NCBI GenBank assembly: GCA_910578175.1
Contig: CAJTPF010000008.1
Coordinates: 36,615-88,271, forward strand
Source: an uncultured Lachnospiraceae bacterium
GTDB taxonomy: Bacteria > Bacillota > Clostridia > Lachnospirales > Lachnospiraceae
Length of the DNA stretch: 51,657 bases
Direction: 5' to 3'
Position numbers and translations under genes: made by a program. Below, piece after piece: positions 17,090-26,267 of the stretch. A model generated the notes under the pieces. It saw nothing but the letters and a program-made list of their open reading frames with translations. It was not told the DNA's origin and made no database searches. Within the stretch, counting starts at the first letter, position 1, and each line of letters begins with the position of its first letter.

Positions 17090-17560
17090 ATGGACGAAAG
17101 ATTTAATACGTTTATGGAAACGGTTGACGGGCGTTTCTGCAGTTTTGTAAATGAAATCAACGAGTATCTGACAGACAACGGCTGTAGGTGTGATATAAAA
17201 CCACAAAAAAGCGGGTATGTTGTGTCTTATGTTTTAAACAGAAGAAAAAGGACTTTGGCAACATTCATATCCCGAAAGACGGGGATGAAGCTTCGCATTT
17301 ATCCCGAACATATACAAGAATATCAGGGCTTTCTTGACATCCTGCCGGAGAAGGTAAAAAAGGAAATCAAGAAAGCGTCCATTTGCAAACGGCTTATCAA
17401 TCCTGATGACTGTAACCCGAAATGTGTAATGGGATATACCTTTGTGCTGGATGGTGAGCAGTATCAGAAATGCCGATACATGGCGTTTCAGCCTGCATTG
17501 AGCGAGGAAAACAATCCATACATAAAACAGTTTTTAGAGAAAGAATTGCAGCATTCCTGA
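17090..17560 (+). CDS. Conserved hypothetical protein paired with an AraC regulator
   Basis: I do not recognise this 156-residue family. It has no signal peptide or membrane segment. The first half predicts as mixed alpha/beta with a basic stretch (LNRRKRTLATF near residue 48), and the second half has a Cys cluster spread over CKRL, DDCNPKC and YQKC (about 100-130) that might bind a metal. GGAGGG precedes the ATG and the gene follows the AraC/GyrI regulator by 11 bases, so it is probably co-expressed or its target. No terminator is seen before the spoIVA promoter. Confidence 0.7.
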   Translation: MDERFNTFMETVDGRFCSFVNEINEYLTDNGCRCDIKPQKSGYVVSYVLNRRKRTLATFISRKTGMKLRIYPEHIQEYQGFLDILPEKVKKEIKKASICKRLINPDDCNPKCVMGYTFVLDGEQYQKCRYMAFQPALSEENNPYIKQFLEKELQHS

Positions 17561-17591
17561 TATCAAATTCTCCCCAAAACACTTCCCCCTG

Positions 17592-17620
17592 GTCTACGTT
17601 TTTTGATCCCCGCATATAAT
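17592..17620 (+). promoter_or_regulatory. Probable SigE-type promoter for spoIVA
   Basis: GTCTACGT at 17592-17599 and CATATAAT at 17613-17620 are separated by 13 bases, close to the sporulation SigE pattern (GTMATATT, about 13-15 bases, CATACAMT). The -10 fits well and the -35 only partly. spoIVA is a known SigE gene in Bacillus, which supports the reading. Confidence 0.55.
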
Positions 17621-17649
17621 GTAACAGCATAACAAGGGGGTATTATATC

Positions 17650-19131
17650 ATGAATTCTCAAGTCGAATACAATGTATATAAAGATATTCAGAAACGTACA
17701 GGCGGAGAAATCTATCTGGCAGTTGTAGGGCCGGTCCGGACAGGAAAATCTACGTTTATTAAACGGTTTATGGACATTATGGTGATTCCTCAGATTGCAG
17801 ATGAAAACGTAAAGGAAAGAACCAGGGATGAGCTGCCCCAGAGTGCCACGGGAACTACGATCATGACAACCGAGCCGAAATTTATTCCGAAGGAAGCCGC
17901 AAAGATTCAGGTAACACAGGATACCAATGTATCGGTACGTTTGATCGACTGCGTAGGATATATGACCAAAGGGGCTACCGGTCATATTGAAAATGATATG
18001 GAACGTATGGTCAAGACGCCATGGTTTGATTATGAAATACCCTTTACCAAAGCGGCAGAAATCGGGACAAAGAAGGTAATTAACGAACATTCCACCATTG
18101 GTATCGTGATCACTACCGACGGTTCCTTTGGAGATATTGAGCGGAATAATTACATAGAACCGGAAGAACGGACCATCAACCAATTAAAATCCCTGGGCAA
18201 ACCGTTTATTGTTCTGTTAAATACCAATAAGCCGTATGCAAAAGAAACCCTGGAGCTGGCAAATCAGATTTCTGAAAAAAATAATGTCACGGTACTTCCG
18301 ATCAATTGTGAACAGTTAAAAAAAGAAGAGATCTATAAAATTCTTGAAACCGTACTATACGAATTCCCGTTGTCCTCCATAAGTTTTTATATGCCGAAAT
18401 GGGTAGAGATGCTGGAGGAAGATCATTATCTGAAGCAGGATATCATTACCACATTAAAAATGAAATTAAAGGATATGAACAAGGTTAAGGATTCTGCAAA
18501 ACTGGATGATATTTCTTCGGAATATATAAAAGGCTCTTACATAAAAAACAAAGATCTATCTACCGGAAATATTGATATTGAACTGGATATGGACGATATG
18601 CATTATTACAGCGTATTATCGGATCTGACCGGTACTCCGATCGAAAACGAATATCATCTGATTCATTCGCTAAAAGATTATGCGGCGTTGAAAAATGAAT
18701 ACGAAAAAGTCAAAGATGCAATGATGGATGTGGGATACAAAGGTTATGGGGTTGTCACACCATCCAAAGAAGAAATCATTCTTGGTGAACCGGAGATCAT
18801 AAAGACCGGCAATAAGTATGGCGTTAAAATCAAAGCACAGGCGCCGTCTATTCATATGATCAAAACAGAAGTCCTGACAGAAATTGCCCCGATCGTGGGA
18901 AGTGAACAGCAGGCAAAAGAATTGATCGAATATATTAATTCTTCCGCCCAGACCAGTGAAAACGGTATTTTTGAAACCAATATATTTGGCAAATCCATTG
19001 AGCAGATTGTAGAGGATGGTATACGTAACAAACTGGATAAATTATCTGATGAAACCCAGGAAAAAATGAAAAATACGCTTGAAAAGATAACAAATGAGAG
19101 TAATGGTGGTGTCATCTGTATTATAATTTAA
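17650..19131 (+). CDS. spoIVA: Stage IV sporulation protein A (spore coat ATPase)
   Basis: SpoIVA hydrolyses ATP to polymerise on the forespore surface and anchors the spore coat. The 493-residue length matches the family. The Walker A GPVRTGKST is at residues 27-35, with the following block ATGTTIMTTEPKFIP near 68 and VRLIDCVGY near 97. The C-terminal anchoring end, rich in small residues and ending in GGVICIII, is intact. AAGGGGG precedes the ATG. Its presence indicates a genome able, or recently able, to form endospores. Confidence 0.97.
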   Translation: MNSQVEYNVYKDIQKRTGGEIYLAVVGPVRTGKSTFIKRFMDIMVIPQIADENVKERTRDELPQSATGTTIMTTEPKFIPKEAAKIQVTQDTNVSVRLIDCVGYMTKGATGHIENDMERMVKTPWFDYEIPFTKAAEIGTKKVINEHSTIGIVITTDGSFGDIERNNYIEPEERTINQLKSLGKPFIVLLNTNKPYAKETLELANQISEKNNVTVLPINCEQLKKEEIYKILETVLYEFPLSSISFYMPKWVEMLEEDHYLKQDIITTLKMKLKDMNKVKDSAKLDDISSEYIKGSYIKNKDLSTGNIDIELDMDDMHYYSVLSDLTGTPIENEYHLIHSLKDYAALKNEYEKVKDAMMDVGYKGYGVVTPSKEEIILGEPEIIKTGNKYGVKIKAQAPSIHMIKTEVLTEIAPIVGSEQQAKELIEYINSSAQTSENGIFETNIFGKSIEQIVEDGIRNKLDKLSDETQEKMKNTLEKITNESNGGVICIII

Positions 19132-19202
19132 AGAAAATATGGATCTTACCTGATAAATCCTCATTTTTTGGGAATTATATACTGAAAAAGGAGGAAGTCC
19201 GG

Positions 19203-20663
19203 ATGTTGGAGAAAATTTTCAGGTTAAAAGCCGCTCAAACAAATATAAAGATTGAACTACTGGCAGGTATTACTACATTTATGACAATGGCTTATATTGT
19301 GGCATTGAATCCCAACCTTTTAACAGGCTTTGGAAAGGGAGATGTAACGGCGGGCATTCTGACCGACGGAACCAGCGGTTTATGGAACGCCGTATTTCTG
19401 GCGACGGTTTTATCTGCCGGCATCGGCTGCCTGCTGATGGCGTTTCTGGCAAATCTGCCGTTTGCCCTGGCTCCGGGAATGGGATTAAATTCTTATTTTG
19501 CAGCGGTAACGGTTTCTGTCTGTACGGCCGCAGGGTTTACTTCTTATGAAAAAGGATTCAGTGCCACATTATCGATCGTTCTTATTTCAGGTGTTTTATT
19601 TACGATTTTAACAGTTATTAAGATCAGAGAGAAGATCGTATCTGCGATTCCCATGGCGGTTCGTATGGCAATTCCGGCGGGAATCGGTTTCATGCTGATT
19701 CATATCGGTCTGACAACCAATGCAGGTATATACAGCAGTGAGGGCAGTCTTTTTACCATGTTAGGTTCATTTTTTACAAACGGCCCGGGCAGTACAAAGA
19801 AAATGATGGGTGATAGCCTGTATCATCAGATGATTTTATATGTGATTGCGGTTTTCCTTGGAATTTTTGTGATTTCCGGACTGGGTTATATAAAATTCCG
19901 TGCTTCTATTCTGGCCGGTATAATAATAAGTTCCGTCTTTTATTGGATGGGTTCTTTTCTGTTTCTGGATATAAATCCGTTTCGTTCCCTGCAGGGAGCC
20001 GTCTGGATTCCTCCCTTTGCCGACATGGCGGAATATACATTATTTTCCTTTGATTTCGGCAGTCTGTTTGAAATAGGAATATTTTCGGCCATCATGACGA
20101 TCATTACCTTTTGTATGGTTGATATGTTTGATACCATAGGAACGCTTTACGGTACGGCAGGAAAAGCAGGTATGCTGGATGAACAGGGAAATATGCATAA
20201 TATGAATAAAGCAATGATATCAGACTCTCTTGCTACCTGTGTCGGCGCCTGTACCGGCACATCTACGGTTACGACCTTTGTAGAATCCGCTTCCGGTATG
20301 GAAGCAGGCGGACGGACCGGCCTGACATCTGTTGTAACCGGTCTGTTGTTTTTTGCATGTATGTTTCTGGCTCCCATCATTCAGATCATTCCTGCACCTG
20401 CAACATCTGCGGCATTGATATCCGTTGGTTTTTCAATGCTGGACTCTTTAAAAAAAGTAAATTATTCGGATCCGGCACAGTCGGCCGCAACGGCTTTGTT
20501 GCTGATTTTCATGACAGGTACGGGAAGTATCGGTACAGGCATAGGAATCGGGCTGATCACATATTCCATGATACGTCTCATCACCGGAAAGGGCGGCGAG
20601 GTTTCGATCGTGACCTATATACTGGCATTGCTGTTTATCGGAAAGTTTTTTATCACCTTTTAG
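19203..20663 (+). CDS. NCS2-family purine permease (AzgA/PbuG-like)
   Basis: This 486-residue polytopic membrane protein has about twelve hydrophobic segments. It carries NCS2 motifs of the hypoxanthine/guanine branch: TTFMTMAYIVALNPNLL near residue 25, ALAPGMGLNSYFA near 88, VDMFDTIGTLYGTAGKAG near 307, and GTSTVTTFVESASGMEAGGR near 350. It probably imports adenine, guanine or hypoxanthine with protons. No purine riboswitch is visible in the 71 bases upstream. AAAGGAGG precedes the ATG. It follows spoIVA without a clear terminator, so read-through is possible. Confidence 0.9.
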   Translation: MLEKIFRLKAAQTNIKIELLAGITTFMTMAYIVALNPNLLTGFGKGDVTAGILTDGTSGLWNAVFLATVLSAGIGCLLMAFLANLPFALAPGMGLNSYFAAVTVSVCTAAGFTSYEKGFSATLSIVLISGVLFTILTVIKIREKIVSAIPMAVRMAIPAGIGFMLIHIGLTTNAGIYSSEGSLFTMLGSFFTNGPGSTKKMMGDSLYHQMILYVIAVFLGIFVISGLGYIKFRASILAGIIISSVFYWMGSFLFLDINPFRSLQGAVWIPPFADMAEYTLFSFDFGSLFEIGIFSAIMTIITFCMVDMFDTIGTLYGTAGKAGMLDEQGNMHNMNKAMISDSLATCVGACTGTSTVTTFVESASGMEAGGRTGLTSVVTGLLFFACMFLAPIIQIIPAPATSAALISVGFSMLDSLKKVNYSDPAQSAATALLLIFMTGTGSIGTGIGIGLITYSMIRLITGKGGEVSIVTYILALLFIGKFFITF

Positions 20664-20695
20664 CATAAATTTTAATTGATTCATGGTTTGTTCAC

Positions 20696-20725
20696 TTGCG
20701 GCAATCCCTGTCCGTATGATATACT
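20696..20725 (+). promoter_or_regulatory. Sigma-A promoter for the MutS-like gene
   Basis: TTGCGG at 20696-20701, an 18-base spacer, and TATACT at 20720-20725 preceded by an extended -10 TGA. It begins the transcript carrying the ATPase gene at 20784. Confidence 0.65.
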
Positions 20726-20736
20726 TATAGCGCTTT

Positions 20737-20765
20737 GGTCCTGATAAAAAAAATCGGACAGGACC
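20737..20765 (+). repeat. Inverted repeat in the leader of the MutS-like gene
   Basis: GGTCCTG (20737-20743) pairs with CAGGACC (20759-20765) around an A-rich loop. The hairpin lies in the 5' leader, just before the GGAAAGG ribosome binding site, so it could affect translation. No known riboswitch is matched. Confidence 0.5.
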
Positions 20766-20783
20766 GGAAAGGTATATGATCCT

Positions 20784-22469
20784 ATGGAAATATATATGTA
20801 TTTTATCATTGCTGGTGCAGTTTTTCTGTTTTTTGTATACCAGTCTGTTACATTCAGAAAAAATGAAAGAATGAAATTATTAAATAAAATTAAAAGAAAC
20901 TGGGGCAGCGTGCCGGACAGGGAATATGAATATGACGAATTTCAGAAAATAACAAAATATTATCAGTCCGTTGTCGGCAGTGAGTTTCATATTGACGACA
21001 TAACCTGGAATGATTTAGCCATGGATGATATTTTTATGCTGTTGAATAATACATATTCTTCTGCAGGAGAAGAATATCTTTATAAAATGCTGCGGATACC
21101 TTCCTTTGACAGTACGGAACTGAAAAACAGGGAGAAGCTGATCCGTTATTTTGAGGAACATGGCAATGAGGCCTTTTTACTGCAGGAACGTTTTGCAGCC
21201 CTGGGCAGAACAAAATCTATTTCTTTATCCCAGTTTCTACACCGGCTGGAGGATTTGGGAAACAGAAGCAATGTAAAACATTATGTTATGGATCTATTCT
21301 TTGCCGTATCCGCCGGACTCTTGTTTTTTCAGCCGGTGGCCGGACTGGTGCTGTTTCTGCTGATGCTGTCCGTGAACATCATCAGCTATTATCGTGAAAA
21401 AGCAGAAATTGAAAGCTATTTTATATGTTTTAAATATCTGGTGGACATGATCAATTGTGCGGAAGCCGTTAATAAGCTGAACATCAGTGGCATAGATGAA
21501 TATACATCCATACTGAAGGAATGTCTGGCACAGCTGCAGACGGTACGGAACGGAATTTTTCTGTTATCCATGAACGGCACCGGCGGTTCTTTGGGTGAAA
21601 TCATAATGGAATATTTCCGGATGATCTTTCATGTGGATATCATTAAATTTAATTCCATGCTGGATTCTACCAGAAAGAACACCGGATATATCGATACGAT
21701 GTTTGAAACATTAGGCAGGTTGGAGGCCGGAATGGCGGTTGCTTCTTTCCGGACGTCGCTTCCTTACTATTGCAGACCGGAATTATATAAAGCCGGAAAG
21801 AATTCCGGTCATTTGGATGTGAAAGAGATTTACCATCCGATGATTTCCGATCCGGTAGCCAACAGTCTTTATGAAGAAAAATGCGTTTTGATCACCGGTT
21901 CCAATGCATCCGGAAAATCAACGTTCCTGAAAACCATTGCCATAAACGCCATACTGGCACAGACGGTCCATACCTGTACAGCCAGAAATTATGTCTCCTG
22001 TTTTTTCAGAATTTATTCTTCCATGGCGTTAAAGGATAATCTTCTGAACAATGAAAGTTATTATATTGTAGAGATTAAGTCTTTAAAGCGAATCATCGAT
22101 GCCATCGATGACAGGATTCCGGTATTATGTTTTGTGGATGAGGTTCTGCGGGGAACCAACACGATTGAGCGGATTGCGGCATCTTCCCATATTCTGAAGT
22201 ATTTATCCCTCCGGAATGTAATGTGTTTTGCCGCTACCCATGATATCGAATTGACGCATATGCTGTCGGCTGATTATTCAAACTATCACTTTACGGAAAC
22301 TGTGCAAAAAAATGATATACAATTCAGTTATGAATTGCTGAAGGGAAGGGCAACTTCCAGAAATGCCATTCAGTTGCTGAATATCATTGGATTTGAAAAA
22401 AGTATTGTTAAAAATGCGGACGAACTGGCCCATAAATTTATGGAACAGGGAGTGTGGGAAAAGCTATAG
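20784..22469 (+). CDS. Membrane-anchored MutS-like ATPase
   Basis: This 561-residue protein has the MutS C-terminal ATPase (about 365-555) with Walker A GSNASGKSTFLKTI (near 370) and Walker B VLCFVDEVLRGTNTIERI (near 447), then the conserved CFAATHDIELTHML. It lacks the mismatch-recognition and connector domains. Instead there is an N-terminal transmembrane segment (about 4-22) and a second hydrophobic hairpin (about 170-207). Such proteins occur widely in Clostridia and Bacteroidetes with unknown function; ordinary mismatch repair is unlikely. A good promoter and leader hairpin lie upstream. The gene stands alone. Confidence 0.85.
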   Translation: MEIYMYFIIAGAVFLFFVYQSVTFRKNERMKLLNKIKRNWGSVPDREYEYDEFQKITKYYQSVVGSEFHIDDITWNDLAMDDIFMLLNNTYSSAGEEYLYKMLRIPSFDSTELKNREKLIRYFEEHGNEAFLLQERFAALGRTKSISLSQFLHRLEDLGNRSNVKHYVMDLFFAVSAGLLFFQPVAGLVLFLLMLSVNIISYYREKAEIESYFICFKYLVDMINCAEAVNKLNISGIDEYTSILKECLAQLQTVRNGIFLLSMNGTGGSLGEIIMEYFRMIFHVDIIKFNSMLDSTRKNTGYIDTMFETLGRLEAGMAVASFRTSLPYYCRPELYKAGKNSGHLDVKEIYHPMISDPVANSLYEEKCVLITGSNASGKSTFLKTIAINAILAQTVHTCTARNYVSCFFRIYSSMALKDNLLNNESYYIVEIKSLKRIIDAIDDRIPVLCFVDEVLRGTNTIERIAASSHILKYLSLRNVMCFAATHDIELTHMLSADYSNYHFTETVQKNDIQFSYELLKGRATSRNAIQLLNIIGFEKSIVKNADELAHKFMEQGVWEKL

Positions 22470-22523
22470 TATGATTACAAAACATTAACTGTTATAATTA
22501 GTTATTACAATATTCACTTTTTA

Positions 22524-22552
22524 TTGCAATCTACATATATGTATGATATTAT
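22524..22552 (+). promoter_or_regulatory. Sigma-A promoter for the secreted VWA protein operon
   Basis: TTGCAA at 22524-22529, a 17-base spacer, and TATTAT at 22547-22552 with an extended -10 TGA in front. The gene at 22601 starts about 40 bases after the expected transcription start, behind GAGGAGG. Confidence 0.6.
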
Positions 22553-22600
22553 TCTTATATACGGAAGGATTTTAATAAATATAATGAGGAGGAAATTCGT

Positions 22601-25600
22601 ATGAATAAGAAGAAAATCATATCTTATGTACTCATGGTCACAATGCTGGTTTCTATATGTTACATTCCTATCAATGCAGGAGAATCCGTAACGGAAACAC
22701 CAGATACCGGCACTGTGACCATTCATTTTTTTAATGAAAACAACTGGCAGGAACCTTATATCTATTACTATTCAGACAGTGACGAAACCCATACATGGCC
22801 GGGAGTTCCCATGACGGCTGAAGAAAACGGCTGGTATTCCTGTACGGTCAGAGAATTCTCTCAGGTCAGAGTGATTTTCAGCGATCATGGTAAGAATCAG
22901 TTTCCGGCACAGAACCAGAAGGGTTTTCTGGTTTCCGGAGAAGTGTGGTACAAAAACGGACAGTTTTATAAATCAAATCCGGATACCGAAAGTACAACCA
23001 TACATTTTTATAATACAGACGGTTGGAAGAAACCGTCAATATACTATTATACAGAAGATAATATACCAGCAGACTGGCCCGGATCAGAAATGTGTCCGGA
23101 AGGGGACGGCTGGTATTTTTATGATATACCCGGTCACAGGGAAGTCAATGTTCTGTTCAGTGATAACGGTATAAATCAGATTCCGGAAAGTAATCAGACA
23201 GGATATACCGTATCCGGAGAACGATGGTTTGTAAATGGAACATGGTACGATTCAGAGCCGGAGGCTGATATTACGATTCACTTTTACAATTATGACAATT
23301 GGAATCAGGTAAACCTGTATTATTACAGCGAAGGGCAAACAGGGGCCGACTGGAGCGGAGTTGCCATGACACCAGAGGAAGACGGCTGGTTTACATATAA
23401 AATTTTTGGTTATAAAGAAGTTGCAGTTTTATTTAATAATGGAGCAGGAATTCAGATTCCGGGGATAATGGAACCCGGATTTCCGGTGAAAGGGGAAATG
23501 TGGTATCGGAACGGAACCTGGACCGCGGAACATCCGGCAGAAATTACGGTATATTTTTATAAACCGGAATCCTGGTCCTGTGCCAATCTCTATTATTATA
23601 AAACTGAGAATGATACCGGACCTGCCTGGCCGGGAACCGTGATGAAGTCCGTGGGCAGTAACTGGTATACCTGTACGATTACAAAATATGATTCTGCGAA
23701 AGTGATGTTTAATGACGGAAACAGCCAGATACCCGGATCTATGCAGCCCGGATTTGATGCTTCCGGAATGATGTGGTACAGAGACGGTATCTGGTGTGAT
23801 TCGGAAACAGACACGGATACCGATGGTCTTGCAGATTATCTGGAACTTGTATACGGAACCGATATAGATAAAACTGATACTGACAGAGACGGTCTTTCCG
23901 ACGGACAGGAAGTATATCTGACAGGAACGGACCCCGCAAAATATGATTCTGTATGCACTGGTATTTCTGATGCGGAAACAGATATGGATGAAGACGGGTT
24001 ATCCAACCTCAGAGAACTAGAACTGGACACCAATCCTTTGGAAGCGGATACGGACGAAGACGGCTTGTCGGATGGTGATGAAGTAAACAGGTATTTTACC
24101 AATCCTCTGATACCGGATACCGATGGAGATTCATTAAAAGACGGGGATGATGTTGCCCTTGGATTCAGTCCGTTACTGCAGGATACAGATGGAAATGGAA
24201 TTTTGGACTGTGATGAAAAGATCCGACAGTCCCTGACACAGAAAGTGACGGAACCGGACAAACCGGAAGTGACACAGGTAACGGTTCAATTCAACGGAAC
24301 GGGAAATATTACGTCTACAACAACAATAAAAAGTATATATAATATTGATATACTTTCCAGTGAAGTGGCAGGACTGGTGGGGGCACCAATCGAGATTACT
24401 TCTACATCAGAATTTGATCAGGCAGTGATCAGCTTCCATGTTGGCAGCTCTGCGGTTGATAACGAGACTTTATCAAATTTAACGATTCTATGGTATGATG
24501 AAGAAAATCATCAGTTTGTGACAGAAGATTCCACGGTGGATATGGAGAGCCGGACAGTGTCTGCAACTGTACATCATTTCAGTAAATACATGCTGGTAGA
24601 TAAGAGGGAATGGTTCAGGATCTGGAGTCAGGAGATTAATTATACTGACGGAGTTTCGTTATCTTATGATACCGTAATTGCTATTGACTGTTCGGGAAGT
24701 ATGTCTTTGAATGATCCGGCATTTGAATATACCTATCGTGATACGTTATATCCCGGCTCCGTTTATACCGTAACCACCTATTACAGGAAACTGGCTGCTG
24801 AAAACTTTATTCAGGCTCAGGATACGGATAACCGGACGGCAGTTGTCACTTTTGATTCTTCTGCATCTATTGCCTGTGATCTGACAAATTCTATAATGGA
24901 AGCAGTTCATGCATTGGACGGAATTTATTCCAGTGGAGGAACGGATTTTGAAATTGCCATTCAAACCTCTGTAAACATATTAAACAATGGAAACCGAGAA
25001 GCCGAAAAGATGATATTGTTCCTAAGCGACGGTGAAGATTCTGTCAGCCAGACTACTTTGGATAATGCCCGGAACTCCGGCATTGCAATACACACCGTAT
25101 ATATCGGTTCCGATAGTGAAAGTCCGGTATTAAAACAGATTGCGGAACAGACCGGAGGAGAATATTTTAAGGCGGTAACGGCAGAAGATTTAATACAGAT
25201 TTATAGTCAGATAGCAATCAATCAGACCATTGACGGTACAGATCGTGATAATGACGGAATTCCGGATATTTTTGAAACAGCAGGCATGCGGCTGCCAAAC
25301 GGAAAGATTATTTATTCCGATCCTACAAAGGCAGATACAGACGGAGACGGTCTGAAGGATGGAGAAGAGATTATTCCCGTACCGATACCATATTTTAAAT
25401 TCATTCCCGATACCAACGGAAAGTTGAAACCGGTCAAAGGATATTTATTTTTAATGCGCAGCAATCCGAATTTAAAAGATTCTGACGGAGACGGACTGCA
25501 GGATGGTTCCGCCCGGTATGCAAACGGAAAAAAAGTGATACCGAAAGATCCGGAGCCGTTGTCTGCCAACGGGCCGGTAGGGATTTGGCAAGAGCAGTAC

Positions 25601-26266
25601 CGACAGGAGGTAAGTGGTAAACGGATTGCCCATAAACTGGGAACATGGTATAAAATGGATTGGAATATAGGTTCAATTTTTGCAGGCATTGGTTCACGTA
25701 TTCTGAATTTTAAAAGCGATGAAAAAAATATTGCCGTTCATTCCCAGATAAAGACCTGGCAGGCAATTGGAGGATATAATAATATATACGATTCTATTTT
25801 TGAATTTGGTACAAATGGAAATATGAGGAAAGTAAGATTTGATTTTACATATAATAACGAAAAATATGCAATTTGGACTTGGAGAGGAGATTATTTAAAT
25901 CTTGGCAGCGGTGCAGAAATTGGAATTTATCAGAACCCCCATGATATTTTGGGAGTGATCCAATGGGATGTAGCAGATTTTCGGTTACCAATGACTTTAA
26001 ACTTATATAATTATTATGGAAAAAATCAGATTGAAAATATTTTTTGCTGGGCACCAATTGAAAAACAATGGTGGATTACCGGTTTTAATCCCGATATTAA
26101 GCCGGTTGCAAAAAACATGGTATCGTTGGGAAGTATTGACTTTAAAGGAAGAGAAGGAATGTTTGAAGCATTAAAACAGGCAGTAGAAGGAGAACTAAAC
26201 AAAAAAGATTTTATGATATTTGATGAAGATGGTCATACTGTATGGCTTATTTGGTGGGAGGTATAA
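22601..26266 (+). CDS. Secreted multidomain protein: CBM26-like repeats, Ca-binding repeats, VWA and DUF4474-like C-terminus
   Basis: This 1221-residue exported protein starts with a signal peptide (cleavage probably after NA at about 26). Four tandem starch-binding-type modules of about 92 residues follow (about 38-403), each starting ITIHFYN..W with the YYY and WPG motifs of CBM26. Next come thrombospondin type 3-like calcium repeats (DTDTDGLAD type, about 404-545), a beta-rich linker, and a VWA domain (about 690-878) with an intact MIDAS (Asp696, Ser698, Ser700, later SGGTDF and FLSDGED). More calcium repeats lie at about 880-970. The last 180 residues have the DUF4474-like marks WTWRGDYLNLGSGAEIGIYQ and WWITGF. 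No LPXTG anchor is seen. The end of the gene is more AT-rich than the start. The lipoprotein gene starts one base after the stop. Confidence 0.85.
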   Translation: MNKKKIISYVLMVTMLVSICYIPINAGESVTETPDTGTVTIHFFNENNWQEPYIYYYSDSDETHTWPGVPMTAEENGWYSCTVREFSQVRVIFSDHGKNQFPAQNQKGFLVSGEVWYKNGQFYKSNPDTESTTIHFYNTDGWKKPSIYYYTEDNIPADWPGSEMCPEGDGWYFYDIPGHREVNVLFSDNGINQIPESNQTGYTVSGERWFVNGTWYDSEPEADITIHFYNYDNWNQVNLYYYSEGQTGADWSGVAMTPEEDGWFTYKIFGYKEVAVLFNNGAGIQIPGIMEPGFPVKGEMWYRNGTWTAEHPAEITVYFYKPESWSCANLYYYKTENDTGPAWPGTVMKSVGSNWYTCTITKYDSAKVMFNDGNSQIPGSMQPGFDASGMMWYRDGIWCDSETDTDTDGLADYLELVYGTDIDKTDTDRDGLSDGQEVYLTGTDPAKYDSVCTGISDAETDMDEDGLSNLRELELDTNPLEADTDEDGLSDGDEVNRYFTNPLIPDTDGDSLKDGDDVALGFSPLLQDTDGNGILDCDEKIRQSLTQKVTEPDKPEVTQVTVQFNGTGNITSTTTIKSIYNIDILSSEVAGLVGAPIEITSTSEFDQAVISFHVGSSAVDNETLSNLTILWYDEENHQFVTEDSTVDMESRTVSATVHHFSKYMLVDKREWFRIWSQEINYTDGVSLSYDTVIAIDCSGSMSLNDPAFEYTYRDTLYPGSVYTVTTYYRKLAAENFIQAQDTDNRTAVVTFDSSASIACDLTNSIMEAVHALDGIYSSGGTDFEIAIQTSVNILNNGNREAEKMILFLSDGEDSVSQTTLDNARNSGIAIHTVYIGSDSESPVLKQIAEQTGGEYFKAVTAEDLIQIYSQIAINQTIDGTDRDNDGIPDIFETAGMRLPNGKIIYSDPTKADTDGDGLKDGEEIIPVPIPYFKFIPDTNGKLKPVKGYLFLMRSNPNLKDSDGDGLQDGSARYANGKKVIPKDPEPLSANGPVGIWQEQYRQEVSGKRIAHKLGTWYKMDWNIGSIFAGIGSRILNFKSDEKNIAVHSQIKTWQAIGGYNNIYDSIFEFGTNGNMRKVRFDFTYNNEKYAIWTWRGDYLNLGSGAEIGIYQNPHDILGVIQWDVADFRLPMTLNLYNYYGKNQIENIFCWAPIEKQWWITGFNPDIKPVAKNMVSLGSIDFKGREGMFEALKQAVEGELNKKDFMIFDEDGHTVWLIWWEV
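22712..23810 (+). repeat. Four tandem CBM26-like repeat units
   Basis: Four coding repeats with matching anchor codons at 22715, 22994, 23270 and 23543, giving periods of 279, 276 and 273 bases. They are similar in protein but divergent in DNA, so the duplication is old. Each unit begins with an IHFYN-type strand and ends with an MWYRNGTW-type strand. Confidence 0.85.
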
Positions 26267-26267
26267 A

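Noticed and set aside
19132..19202. Purine riboswitch before the NCS2 permease
   Set aside because: The gap of 71 bases is too short and has no purine-aptamer pattern.
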